DNA of 26,694 bases from Glomus cerebriforme. Its lineage: Eukaryota > Glomeromycota > Glomeromycetes > Glomerales > Glomeraceae. The stretch is taken from the NCBI GenBank assembly GCA_003550305.1, contig QKYT01000312.1:33182-59875 (forward strand), in the 5' to 3' direction. Positions 1-10,083 of the stretch are shown here, piece after piece (positions within the stretch are counted from its first letter, which is position 1; the number at the start of each line of letters is the position of its first letter). The notes beneath the pieces are model-generated. The model did not search any database. It saw nothing but the letters and a program-made list of their open reading frames with translations, and had not been told where the DNA came from. A program made the position numbers and the translations under genes.

Positions 1-130
1 TAATAAAGAATTTTGAAAATAATTTGCATTTATTAAATGAACGTGCTCTGCACGCTGTTTGAGGACGTTCGCTTTTTAATTCACGTGACTTCGTGACTCC
101 GAAACGATGAAAAAATTGAAAAAATTAAAG

Positions 131-208
131 GCCCAGTGCAGGAATCGAACCTGCGTTTCTAAGATAAAAAAAAATTATCTAGCGTTCTAACCACTGAACT
201 AACTGAGC
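131..208 (-). tRNA. tRNA-like gene with enlarged anticodon arm, isotype undetermined
   Basis: Read on the minus strand, a 7-bp acceptor stem (GCTCAGT with ACTGGGC, one G-T pair) encloses a D arm (GTTC/GAAC) with an A-box-like TAGTTCAGTGG and a perfect T arm GCAGG-TTCGATT-CCTGC, which is a canonical B box. A T6 run a few bases past the 3' end fits a Pol III terminator. The anticodon arm is about 6 nt too long: a CTAGAT...ATCTTAG stem closes around a T9 run. This suggests either a short intron next to the anticodon or decay into a pseudogene. The T run would permit a UUU (Lys) anticodon, but I cannot fix the isotype. Confidence 0.75.
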
Positions 209-872
209 AAATTTAATAATTGTTAATGAATAATAGATATATTTATATATTATAAATCATGTGATATATTCGAAAAAAAATCCAGGCGATGATCGCCCAG
301 GCGATGTTTAGCAATTCCCATTATTATATATCATATGGTGCATTTTGTGTAAATGCACAAAAAATAAAAACCTTTTTTTTATTTTCTAATTATAATTATT
401 ATCATTTTTTTTAAAAAAAATAAATATATAAATTGGCATTTATTGAATTAAGTTTCAATAAAAAAATAAAATACAAATTTATTATCTATATAATTTACTT
501 CTGTTATTTACTAGTTAAAATAGTCCATTTCATTCAAATTTTAAATTATCAAATATTAGATTTAATTTTGACTGATCATTACCAAAAAAATTGCCAAAAA
601 TAATCTTAGTATTTGTATAAATTGACTGTTACTTGATAACAAATCAATCTTTAAATAATAGCAAAATTTCAATTTTAATTAAAAAAAATTAGTATTAAAA
701 TCAATAAAATTCAACTTTATTATACAAATAATTTTATCATAAATCATTTTAAATTTAAATAAATCAAATATATATTAAATATAATATTCAAATATATTAT
801 ATGATTAGCATTAGTATAATATTTAATATAAAATTTTAAGCTAAGTTATAAATTATAACTTAGGAGAAACTT
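209..872. other. AT-rich intergenic DNA, no gene seen
   Basis: Very AT-rich with no credible coding frame on either strand. The one compositional exception is at 282-306, where the 10-mer CCAGGCGATG occurs twice around the palindrome GGCGATGATCGCC. Its meaning is unknown. Confidence 0.6.
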
Positions 873-996
873 GGATTTCTTAATATGCAGTAACTACATG
901 TTAACTGTTAGGTAATAATTAAGCTATTACTAGGTATAATAGTGACTATATAGTCAATATGCAGTTGCTTGTAGTTATTGCATATTAAGGAAATCA
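873..996. repeat. small MITE-like element with ~25-bp terminal inverted repeats
   Basis: The left arm from 873 (GATTTCTTAATATGCAGTAA followed by CTACA) is matched in inverted orientation by the right arm ending at 995 (inverted reading GATTTCCTTAATATGCAATA followed by ACTACA), with one indel and one substitution. The roughly 70-bp interior has no coding capacity and repeats part of the arm (ATATGCAGTTGC). The structure fits a nonautonomous DNA element or a long hairpin. I see no clear target-site duplication. Confidence 0.6.
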
Positions 997-1045
997 TGTC
1001 TCTGTAAAGAATTTGATTTTTATTAATTTAATTTATAATTATATA

Positions 1046-1113
1046 TTTTTTTATAAAGACAAGTTAATCAAGTTTATTATAATTAATAAAATTCTATAAA
1101 GAATACATAATTA
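1046..1113 (-). mobile_element. 5'-truncated LINE 3' end (solo tail)
   Basis: The stretch starting AGACAAGTTAATC at 1057 and running to about 1113 closely matches 24829-24885, which is the 3' terminus of the LINE copy at the right of the window. Both are bordered on the same side by a T run (an A tail on the minus strand). A short tail-only copy is what 5'-truncated target-primed reverse transcription leaves behind. The match was found by eye, so its boundaries are approximate. Confidence 0.55.
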
Positions 1114-1369
1114 TAGTATTCTAATTCAAAGTAATATAATAGTTAATACAAATTAAAATTTAAAATTTAAAAAAAGTTTAAATATTATAAAAATAAAAAA
1201 AATATAAGTAAAAAAAATTTTTATGTATTATTTAATCAGATTTAACTTTTTTAAAATATATAAAAAGAATTATTATAAATAAAATAAATAAAAAGTATAA
1301 TTAATTGCAAATTAAATTCAGATATTTTTAATCTATAATTAAAGATTAAACATTTTGATAAAAGAAAAT
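1114..1369. other. AT-rich intergenic DNA, nothing recognised
   Basis: Homopolymer-rich AT sequence without an open frame or repeat structure that I could support. Confidence 0.5.
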
Positions 1370-2085
1370 CCAATCAAAGTCATTTACAAAAAGAAAATTC
1401 TAAATCTAAATCCAAAATTAAAGTTAAACTGAAGTTAAAATTAAAGTTTGAAGCAACTTATAAAAAGATAATTAAATAACCTATGAAAAAAATCAAAAGT
1501 TAAATAAAAAGTTAAAGTAAAAATTCAAAGTACTTATAAATTAAAAAAAAATTAAATCTAAAGTTAAAAAACTAATTTACAAAAAGAAAATCCCAATCTC
1601 AAGTTCAAATAAAAGTATCTATAAAAGAAAATTTTCAAAGTGAAATATTATTATTTCAAGTAAAAATATCTTATAATCCAATTATATATTTTATTATTAA
1701 GCTCTCAAGATGCAAAAGCAAAACAGATATAAAAGAAAATTCTAAGTTTGAAATTAAAATAAAAACTTACAAAAAAAAAATCTAAAGCTAAAATAAAATG
1801 AAGATTTAAAAAGAAAATAAAGATTCAAATTCAAATCAAAATGAAGCAACCTATAAGAAAAAAAAGATTCAAGTCCAAAATTAAAATAAAGACCTAAAAA
1901 GAAAATAAAGATTCAAAGAAATAAAATGAAAATCAAAAAAAAATAAAGATCTAAATTCAAATTGAAGTGAAGACTTAAAAAAAATAAAGGACAAAAATTT
2001 AAATCTAAATCAAATAAAAATCTACAAAAGAAAAATAAAGATTCAAAGTTAAAATAAAATGAATACTTATAAAAGAAAATAAATA
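1370..2085. repeat. A-rich degenerate repeat tract
   Basis: About 700 bp whose plus strand is strongly biased to A, with loosely repeated words such as AAAATAAAGATTCAAA, CTACAAAAGAAAAT and AAATCTAAAT at irregular spacing of a few tens of bases. No coding frame survives. It ends exactly where the Tigger-type terminal repeat starts. It looks like a degenerate satellite or an expanded A-rich tract. Confidence 0.5.
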
Positions 2086-2212
2086 CAGTCATACCTCCAT
2101 ATAGTCACACTCTATATAGTCACACACTCACACCTTTTTATAAGCATCCATTTTTACGAAACAGTTTTTAATACTATTAAATTATCTTCATATTACTTAT
2201 AATCACTATCAT

Positions 2213-2456
2213 TAGGGTTCCTCAAACTCGAATCAAATCAAATATGAAGCCAATTTGAATTTGTCAAATAAAATTAAGTTCAAATCAAATTCAAATCAAA
2301 TATCAAATATTTGTCGAATTGACCAATCAAATTAAAGAATTTTCAAATCAAATCAAATCAAATTCAAATCAAATCAAAAAAAAGCTGATTTGAATTTGCA
2401 AATTCAAATCAAATTCAAATCAAATGTCAAATGTCAAATCAAATTGCGTATCCCTA
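2213..2456. mobile_element. CAAAT-rich nonautonomous transposon with 8-bp target duplication
   Basis: The block is filled with AATCAAATCAAAT/TTCAAATC words in both orientations. It begins TAGGGTTCC and ends in the inverted counterpart GTATCCCTA, and it is flanked by identical 8-mers ACTATCAT at 2205-2212 and 2457-2464. Short TAGGG termini plus an 8-bp duplication are typical of hAT-superfamily mini-elements. There is no coding capacity. A related block lies at 21399-21580. Confidence 0.7.
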
Positions 2457-2651
2457 ACTATCATTTAAAAGTTCCAAATGTATATATTATGTTTATTAAT
2501 AATTAAACCTCTTATAATCATATGATTTTAATTAGTACATCAAAATGATTAAGTTTGTTACACATTTGATTAGATCAATTTGTAACATATTAAATCATAT
2601 AAATCCATAGCAAATAATCAATTGATCACAAAAAAAATATGTTCTTTTGTT

Positions 2652-4639
2652 ATGCCTCCTATTAGATTCAAATTAAAACAGTACTGTTTAGCTATAAGTG
2701 ATGATGTAAAATATCAAATTTGTGAGTAGACAAAAGCAAATAAACATAAATATTGCAAACCACTTCAATGAAAAGTATTTTAACTTAAAGATTAATAGAA
2801 GTATGATATCAAAGATATTATTATAAAGTGACAAATGGAAAGCCATAAATGCAGAAGATACTGTTCAAACCTTTAAACATAAAGAAGTCAAGTTCCCAGT
2901 TCTTAAATGTGCAATGAGTCTATGAGTAGAAAATATAATAGCCAGTAGTATAATATTAACAGAATTATTAATAAAAGAAAAGGTTAAAATCTTTGCAGAA
3001 GCTTTTAATATTTAAGAAAAAGACTTGGGTTTTTTTATGGCTGTTATATAAGTTTAAAAATTATAATAACATTCATAAGTACTATATACATGAAGAAGTG
3101 AAAAGTATGCTTTTGGCTTCTCTTCTGGAAGAAAGAACAAAGTTGCAATCAATTTTAAGTTGATATATACTTGATTGCATTTATAATATTAATAAAATGA
3201 TAAGATTTTCTTTTATAAGAGCATTGTGAAAGGTTTTATTATGAAATTGATAATGGCGTGTTTCATATAATGATTTATAGTAATATATAACTCATAGTTA
3301 GCAACTTAGCATGTTTTTATTTAATATTAAATATAATTTAGTTGTTACAATATGTAATTATACAGAATATACTTATATATATATTTTTTTTAAAAATATA
3401 GGGACTTTTTCACCAGATATCTCCAAGTAAAATGTTATTAATGAAACCTGTTCCTAATCGAAAGAAAGATAAAACTTGAGTTACAGTTCTTCTTGGCATT
3501 AATGCAATAGGAATTGACAAGCTAAAACTATGGATAATTAGCAATTCGAAACGTCTGAGACTATTTTAAAAGGTTACCTTAGAATGGTTGCTTATGTATT
3601 ATCAGGATAATTCTAAAGTGTAGATGAACTTTTTCATTTTTGAAGAAATTCTTCATGAAATGGATAGCCGTTTCAGAGTACAAGATAAAAAGATCTTGCT
3701 TTTAGTTGACAATGCACTATTGCACTTCAATCCACATTATTTACCAACCTTAGAGAATAATCAAAATAATAATGAAAATAAATCATTTACATCTGGTAAG
3801 TCTTATTCTATAAATTTTTCTTTTTATGCTAACTAACATGATTTTTTACATTTTAATTATAGAAAGTTGAGCTTCAAGGGATCATAACAATCATGGTAGT
3901 AGTTTAAGAGGTCGTAGTAGTTATAATGATAGTTCAAGAGATAGATCAGATAGACATTAGCCTAATACCTCTCAGTTCCAATTAACTCATGTTGAAGTGA
4001 CTTTCTTACTACCCAACACCACAAGTCATCTTCAACCACTCAACGTGTATATCATCACAAGCTTCAAAAATTATTTTAAGAGAAAATACTGCTAATATAT
4101 ATTGGATATATTTGAAAAGGAAAAGGATATAAATAAGGAAAAGATTAATATAAAGGACACAATTGATTATATTGCAGAATCATGGGATAATGTATCTGAA
4201 GAAATGGTTTTGAATTATTAAAAAAAAGACAGGGATTTTATCTTCTTTATCTAATGAAGAAAGAGAAAATACATCAGAGACCCAATAAGAAGCGAGAGAT
4301 AATAAAATGGCTAATATTGATTAAATAATCAGAGAGCTTGATATAGATGACTCTTTAGCTATTTTATTAACAGATACGTTAAATAGTTTTTTTCAAGATC
4401 AGAAGAAAATCCCAACTGAAAATATTTTAAATGAGAATGATATTATAAGACTGATATAGAAGGAAATATGTGATGATGATGATGATAATGATTCTGAAGA
4501 AGAAGAAATTCTGGTCTTTTCAGATAATGTTTTTAAATCCTTACAAACCTGGATTACATTTTTTAAGCAATAGAACATTGATGAATTTCAAATAAAAGAT
4601 GTAAACCTTTTTAAAAGATACTTTAAGATTGTCAAATGA
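2652..4639 (+). pseudogene. CENP-B/Tigger-type DDE transposase pseudogene
   Basis: Family-typical segments are readable but broken by many stops and frame changes. They run as follows: an N-terminal HTH reading (ISDDVKYQICE around 2690), a Tc5-type HTH reading (WKAINAEDTVQTFKHKEVKF, then CAMSL, around 2840-2930), and GLFHQISPSKML at about 3402. Next come VTVLLGINAIGIDKLKLW, the catalytic-core motif LLLVDNALLHF near 3700, LLPNTTSHLQPLN near 4010-4046, INIKDTIDYIAESWDNVSEE near 4150-4210, and a C-terminal reading with FFKQ and DEFQIKDVNLFKRYFKIVK to 4639. Two key changes are the degenerate second Asp motif (DNALLH for the usual DNAPSH) and QPLN where the family has QPLD, which loses the third catalytic Asp. 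With the stops, the copy is dead. A GTAAGT...TATAG intron at 3796-3862 preserves the frame. Confidence 0.75.
3796..3862 (+). other. spliceosomal-type intron inside the Tigger transposase
   Basis: Donor GTAAGT at 3796, a branch-point-like GCTAACTAAC near 3828-3837, and acceptor AATTATAG ending at 3862. Removing it joins the frame open from 3624 to 3795 (phase 1) to the downstream frame that carries LLPNTTSHLQPL. Confidence 0.6.
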
Positions 4640-5369
4640 ATCAAACAACAATCACGAAGGTAGGTATTGATCATAGATTTTTTTAGTATTTGATTGCTAT
4701 ACCTTTGAAAATATCATGCACTTAACTTTTCATATTCTTTTTAGCATTAATGTAATATTTAATAACTGAACATTTATGTAATACATTTTAATAATAATTA
4801 TTAATTAATAAATAATTACTGATTTTATATTGATAACTTTATTTAAAACTTTAAATTAATTTATATATTAATTAACATTTACAATAAAATTTCTAACCAA
4901 AAATTGAAAAACTTTCTATATAGTCACTGCACATGATTTTTAGTAAATTACAATCAATTCAATAATTAATTAATCAGAAAGACTTTCAGGAGTTGCAAGA
5001 TTATATATATACTATAGGTTCTTTAAAAGATCTATTCAAATCTAATAAAGTAATTAACAAAATAAATATGGATTATGCAAATTATCTATTAAATCCTAAT
5101 TGAAGAAAAAACGTATCATCATGTTTAATGACTCCCTTTGGTCACCACTTACCAGATATATATTATATTTTAAGTATGTAATAGAAGGGGCATATAAAAA
5201 CATATGTATGTGTTGTTTTATTTTAATAATAAAATTTCCATATCCTCTACACATAATATTTAATATTTTACTTCCATTTTTCAAACAATTTATTGAATAA
5301 TAAAATAAAATTTTGTAATTAATGCTAAATGTGAAATTATGTATATTCCCAATGAAAAATTCCTTCCCT
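4640..5369. other. intergenic DNA at the left border of the gene island
   Basis: AT-rich, with no supported gene. CTATATAGTCACTGCAC at 4916-4932 resembles the left Tigger terminus at 2086 in the same orientation and may be a fragment of another copy. Short overlapping frames on both strands at 5096-5300 have no family features. The last part is the 3' flank of the demethylase gene on the minus strand. Confidence 0.45.
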
Positions 5370-7619
5370 CTAATTTTTGTAGTTTTTCTTTCTATTTTCT
5401 AACTCGAACTCTCGAATTTTTTCTTTTATTATTTGCTCAACTCTCGCTATTTCTTCTGGTGTTGGTGAAGTTGATGATTCTCGGTCATTTTCATCATAGC
5501 TATAAATGCTATAATTATACGGCGGTGGTCGCGGTGGGACGGAACTACTAGTTTTTGCCCACTTTACTCTTCTTTCATGATCTTCATCTACCCGTCTTTT
5601 AACTCTTAATTTGATTTTCGTGGAAACAGAGTTATCCCGTAACGAACCGGGATTATCATCATGATCTTTTTTACACGATTTTAAATTAACCTTTTGGTCT
5701 TCTGATTCTTCATCAAAATCCATATTACCTTGATTTATTATCCTATTTATACGTCTACTTAATCTTTTCGTTAACCTTATAGGATCAGATACCTCACCTG
5801 GAATATTGTCTTTTATTAATTGTCGTTCTTCTGTCGTTGCTTCGCTATTTGATTCAAGTCTACCAGTAAAATTAAGTAAAAATAATGCTAATTCCACTAT
5901 GCCTTTTAGCTCCCATTGAGATAAAGATAATGAATCATCTAGAAAATTCGTATCATTAATATAATATCGTGAAAAATCGGAATTTCTAAATAATCTTTTA
6001 TTACCTTTAAGTATCTTGTTATAATACTTCCCAGCATACCAACTCATTTTCTCAAAATATGGAAATCGGTATTTTATTGGAACATTAGTACGCTTTTCGA
6101 TATCATAAACAGCCAATTGTATTCCGATATTGAATCCATGCAAAAAATTGCCCCCAATAACTATTGAATCATCTGGTGTATATACTGCATGGATCCATCC
6201 GGTAGGAATTATCCTAACATATTAATAAATTTGCCAAAAATTATTAATAAGATATATTAAAGAAGGTCATTTGATAATAAGAGAATAGTAATTTCTTACA
6301 TGGTATTACCAGCAACTAATTTCACTTCGTAACAATCTTTGACCAAATCGGCAAAAAAAGTCATGGATTGCTCTGGTGACGATATCCATCTAGAATATTT
6401 TTTTAAATTAGATGGTGTTGGTGGAACAAAATAAAATACTTTTGATCCTTTTATAACATGATAGAAAACAGATGATCCACCAAAATCAATATGAAAATCA
6501 GTGAAGCTATCCTTAATACTCATAAGGCAGTAAAGCTGAACTTTCGGATATTCGACATTTTTTTTATTTGGCCACATGTTTTCGACCCAATCGAGCTCTC
6601 TATTAATTAAAAATATTAACCAATTTGGACTATGAAATAAAATTTCATTTTTATGATTATTATAATTAACATACCTTACAATGCGTGGTCTCATTATCGA
6701 ATTACCAAAAGGTGTATCACTAACTTCCAGACTTATTACATTTAAAACCTGATCCCGTTTTGGACCATCGAAATAAGTAGCCCATTTATACATATTCCAA
6801 TCGGGAATTTCTTGTTGGGTAGAAACATCTTTAAGATATATATAAATATAAATATAAATGTCCGCAGAAATGACTAGATATAACGTATAAAAATTACACT
6901 ACCAATTACATCCACCAGAGTGTCATACCCTAATAAAATTTGATGAGTTTCCTTTCTTAAATTAATTCAATATGTTTTAAACTCGATTGAATCATATTTA
7001 ATAAACATACCAACAGCATCAGCAATATCACTAACTGTGATGTCTTTATGAGGCATTTTCATATCAAGGCCATCTGGATTTTCAATAATTATGGGTTCTT
7101 CGAGGCCAAACCAACGCACCCAATCTATTGTCAGCTGTTCACCACGTACTTTCCGGAATTTGTGCTTTTGAAATAGTTTTGAATCAAGAACACGTTTCCA
7201 TTTATACGGATTGCCAGTTAAACCATTTTCTAAATCAGCATAATTGACTTTGGAATGTTCACGTTGAGACTTTCTTATTCCTACTTTATCTTTGTTAATT
7301 TATTAGATAAACCCAATCAATTTTGATAAATAATAATATATGATTGATTGCACTATTCCGCAACGCTCGAAGCAATTTAATCGAATATTTACTTACAGAT
7401 ACTAGGACCATGAGTTCGTGTGCATTCTGGACAATGATATTCATCAATTCTATCACACTCCTCAGAAGGAAGTTTGAGACAACTTGCATGACACCAGACA
7501 TTGCATATATCGCATTTTATCCATGTCTCGGTATTTTCTTGAAACCAAAGTGGAACTAAACGCTGTTTATTAGCACAAAGAGGGCATTTTTCACCCAGAG
7601 TATCCATAACCTGAGACAT
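5370..7619 (-). CDS. JHD1: PHD-JmjC histone lysine demethylase, JHD1/KDM2 type
   Basis: This encodes a probable nuclear Fe(II)/2-oxoglutarate-dependent histone demethylase; the JHD1/KDM2 family removes methyl groups from H3K36. Exons are 7619-7397, 7289-7011, 6929-6903, 6828-6300 and 6213-5370, with phases consistent at every junction and a total of 633 aa. A perfect C4HC3 PHD finger lies at residues 12-66 (C12, C15, C36, C39, H44, C47, C63, C66). The JmjC core follows with FTDFHIDFGG: iron ligands H289 and D291, then H378 in GGNFLHGFN. Thr286 and Lys306 sit where the 2-oxoglutarate-binding residues of KDM2A sit, so it should be active. The C-terminal third is charged and has no CxxC or F-box, as in yeast Jhd1. 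Exon 3 is only 27 nt. The start is the first Met before the PHD finger. Family assignment is firm; substrate site is inferred. Confidence 0.9.
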
Positions 7620-8024
7620 TTTACCGCGCGATTGTTAACTAATATAGATTATAATTTTTACGGAAAAAAATTTTCCTCGAAAAACCAATAACCAAATCTG
7701 GTAAAGTAACCTCCAATCTGTGAGGTCATTGTATCATGTGCACATGTGCATGGTTGAGAGGTTAAGGTAACAAACAATTGCGATCACATGACTTTCCATT
7801 TTTTAAAAAAGTTGTATAATTGTACTAATTGTAAATTTCTCCATGTACTGTACTACACATATCAGCAACAAAATTTCATTTCACGTAGTGACACGTGACG
7901 ATAACAGTTGATGGTGTAATAGTTTGCATTTATTTAATATCATTATATATTATATTATCTGTTATCTGTTATATATTATATGTTATAATTAATTATAATT
8001 TACTATGTATGTATGCTAAATAAT
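7620..8024. promoter_or_regulatory. intergenic region, putative JHD1-like promoter
   Basis: This 405-bp gap lies upstream of the demethylase and downstream of the kinase, both on the minus strand. It contains the 12-bp palindrome CATGTGCACATG at 7735-7746, overlapping the E-box-like CACATGTG, and a CACGTG core at 7892-7897. Such sites are bHLH-type in other fungi. No TATA or start site can be fixed, and regulatory use is inferred. Confidence 0.35.
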
Positions 8025-9608
8025 TTACAATTGTAATTTTTCAATTCCAGAAGAAAATTCTTTTATGAAATGATGAGATAATAAATCAGTAGCAGATGGT
8101 CTTTCATCAGGATTTACTTCAAGGCAATCTCTCAAGAAATTTTCAAAATCTAAAGAAATATTTAATGGAAATGGAGGTGTTCCTACAGTTCTTATTAATT
8201 CAACAACCTTTCTTTGCCCTAAAGGAAACCAAGGAGGACGACCATCAATTAATTCTATTGCCATAATACCTAAAGACCATATATCAACTTTACTGTTATA
8301 GATTTGGTCATGTAACACTTCAGGGGCCATCCAATATAAAGTTCCAAGTTTTAATGAAGCTCTTGAATGTAAAGATGAAGAACCAAAATCAGCTATTTTA
8401 ATTATATCATCGTTTGATAGTAAAATATTCTGAGCTTTAATATCTCTGTGTATTATTCCCATTGAATGAATGTATTCTAAACCTTTTAAAACTTCTCTAC
8501 ATACAAACGAAATTTCATGTTCAGTTAATCTTTTTGATTGTCGTTTGTGTCTTATATCCCATAGGGATCCTTGTTCACAATATTCCATTAATAAACACAA
8601 TATATAATTAGGTAATTCGGAATCATAATCGTTTGTTGAAGTGTACTCTTCGTAAATATATTGTTTATAATTTTGTATTATGTTTGGATGACGTAATAGA
8701 CGACAAGCCAACACTTCAGAATACGAGACATTGAGAAGTTTTGAGGAGGATAAATTTATTGATTTTATTGCTAAAATTTGTTGTGACTTTCGATGTGTAC
8801 ACTTATAAACTTTGCCCAATGCCCCCGAATTAATTTGTTCCATATTAAATACATCCCGTATATCTAATTCTTCAACAGAATTTCTAATTTTCGATATATA
8901 AAGATGTTTATTTTGTGATTCGGCTCTTTCATCGATAACCTCCCAATTATTACTTGTTATTTCTGGTTTAATTTCCTCAAAATCACATGAATAATTTGTA
9001 ATGTCAGTAAATAATGTTCCGTTTGCCGAAGTTGATGCTGAGAATACACTTGATGAAGGTCTACTATTTAATGTTCCAGTACTACATTTGTACTTATTAC
9101 TGTTATTACTGTTGCGTCTTAAATTACGTACACGCCTATTATCATCTTCGTTATCACTATTACTCATCATTTTTTCATTTTCAAGACCAGCTAATTTTAA
9201 TAATAGTTGTCGATTTTCTTCTTGCATCCTGGCAAGACGTGGTAATGGTGATGATTGTGGTGGTTGTAATGGTGCTTCTTCAATGATAGATGATGTTATA
9301 TAAGTGGTATATGTCTATCCAAAAAATATTAATACTTTTTAATAATTAATAAGAAATGATCAATATATACAGTGTATTTTACTTACCGAAGATAATAGAG
9401 AAACTCTTTTATGCGTAAAAGGATTTTTTATTATTATTATATAATGTTTTGAAAAATGAACTTTAAGTTTATGGACCAGTCCAAAAACCAAAGTAATCAA
9501 CACTTTAATCAAAACTAAGTTACCGAGTTCTGGTATAACTAAATTCACAATATTTGAATATATTATTGTTAAGACTAGCCAAAGTGGTATGTTTCGTTTT
9601 ATATCCAT
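8025..9608 (-). CDS. STE20/PAK-like serine/threonine kinase with hydrophobic N-terminus
   Basis: Two exons, 9608-9387 and 9314-8025, join in phase 0 (donor GTAAGT, acceptor GGATAG) to give 503 aa. The C-terminal ~270 residues are a STE20-class kinase: Gly-loop NSGALGKVY, ATP lysine in LAIKSI, catalytic HRDIKAQN, DFG, then GTLYWMAPEV and the PAK-like VDIWSLGIMAIELIDGRPPW, so all core catalytic residues are present. Exon 1 encodes two closely spaced hydrophobic stretches (about residues 7-25 and 30-46), predicting a membrane hairpin or signal anchor. A short coiled-coil-like stretch (MQEENRQLLLKLAGLENEKM) and an Asn/Ser/Arg-rich linker follow. No CRIB or PH domain is visible. If exon 1 were untranslated or belonged elsewhere, Met at 9227 would give a 400-aa kinase. 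It could act upstream of a MAPKKK, as STE20 kinases do. Confidence 0.8.
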
Positions 9609-10083
9609 TTTATTTATTTATTAAAGGTAAACAGAAAGAATCATCTAGTCTATAATATTATTTGACAAACGACAAAATTGAGGCATAATACAAATTAATT
9701 AACCCAACGTCGGGCAAAGAGAAAATTTTATCGAGAAATACTTTGCGTTATATAAATTTGTATGTTTATTGTAATACTGCACTTTTAGTATAACGTTCAT
9801 TACGCATAATAATACGTTACTCGGTTCTTTTTGTCAAATAAATAGGGCGCACTTTATTTTAAATAATAATGACCTAATTTTAATTAATGATCTAATCACA
9901 TGATAAAGATAGCTATATGCTGAAAATCAATTACAGAGTAAATGCGTCACTCACTTATTTATCATAATAGAATTTAAATTATTTTACAAATAGATATTCA
10001 AACCAAAAAATTCTTTGTACAAATAAAAAAAAAGGTAATAAATTATTGTATAAAATAAATAAAATAATTATACTATATGATTA
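9609..10083. other. intergenic region between the two kinase genes
   Basis: This 475-bp AT-rich stretch holds the presumed promoter of the STE20-like kinase (minus strand, from 9609 upward) and the 3' flank of the MAPKKK. No RNA gene, repeat or specific site could be recognised. Confidence 0.45.

Larger units (their letters stand above)
2086..4639 (+). mobile_element. decayed Tigger/pogo-type DNA transposon
   Basis: The left end starts after a TA dinucleotide at 2084-2085 with CAGTCATACCTCCATATAGT and an internal near-repeat CTCTATATAGTCACAC, the usual look of pogo/Tigger termini. A degenerate CENP-B-type transposase reading follows at 2652-4639. No matching inverted right terminus (a GTGACTATATGGAGG-like sequence) is visible downstream, so the right end is lost or beyond recognition, and 4639 marks only the end of the transposase reading. 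A CAAAT-rich mini-element at 2213-2456 is nested near the left end. Confidence 0.7.

Noticed and set aside
1370..2460. Possible CRISPR-like or regularly spaced repeat array
   Set aside because: Word spacing is irregular and there are no unique spacers. The tract is A-rich low-complexity DNA plus a CAAAT mini-element in a eukaryotic context.
5096..5300. Overlapping ~60-codon frames on both strands
   Set aside because: Both are compositionally simple, lack any family motif, and mirror each other over AT-rich DNA. Nothing supports a gene.
9001..9303. Plus-strand frames of 90-100 codons over the kinase N-terminal region
   Set aside because: They are antisense shadows of the Asn/Ser-rich kinase linker; the minus strand carries the conserved protein.
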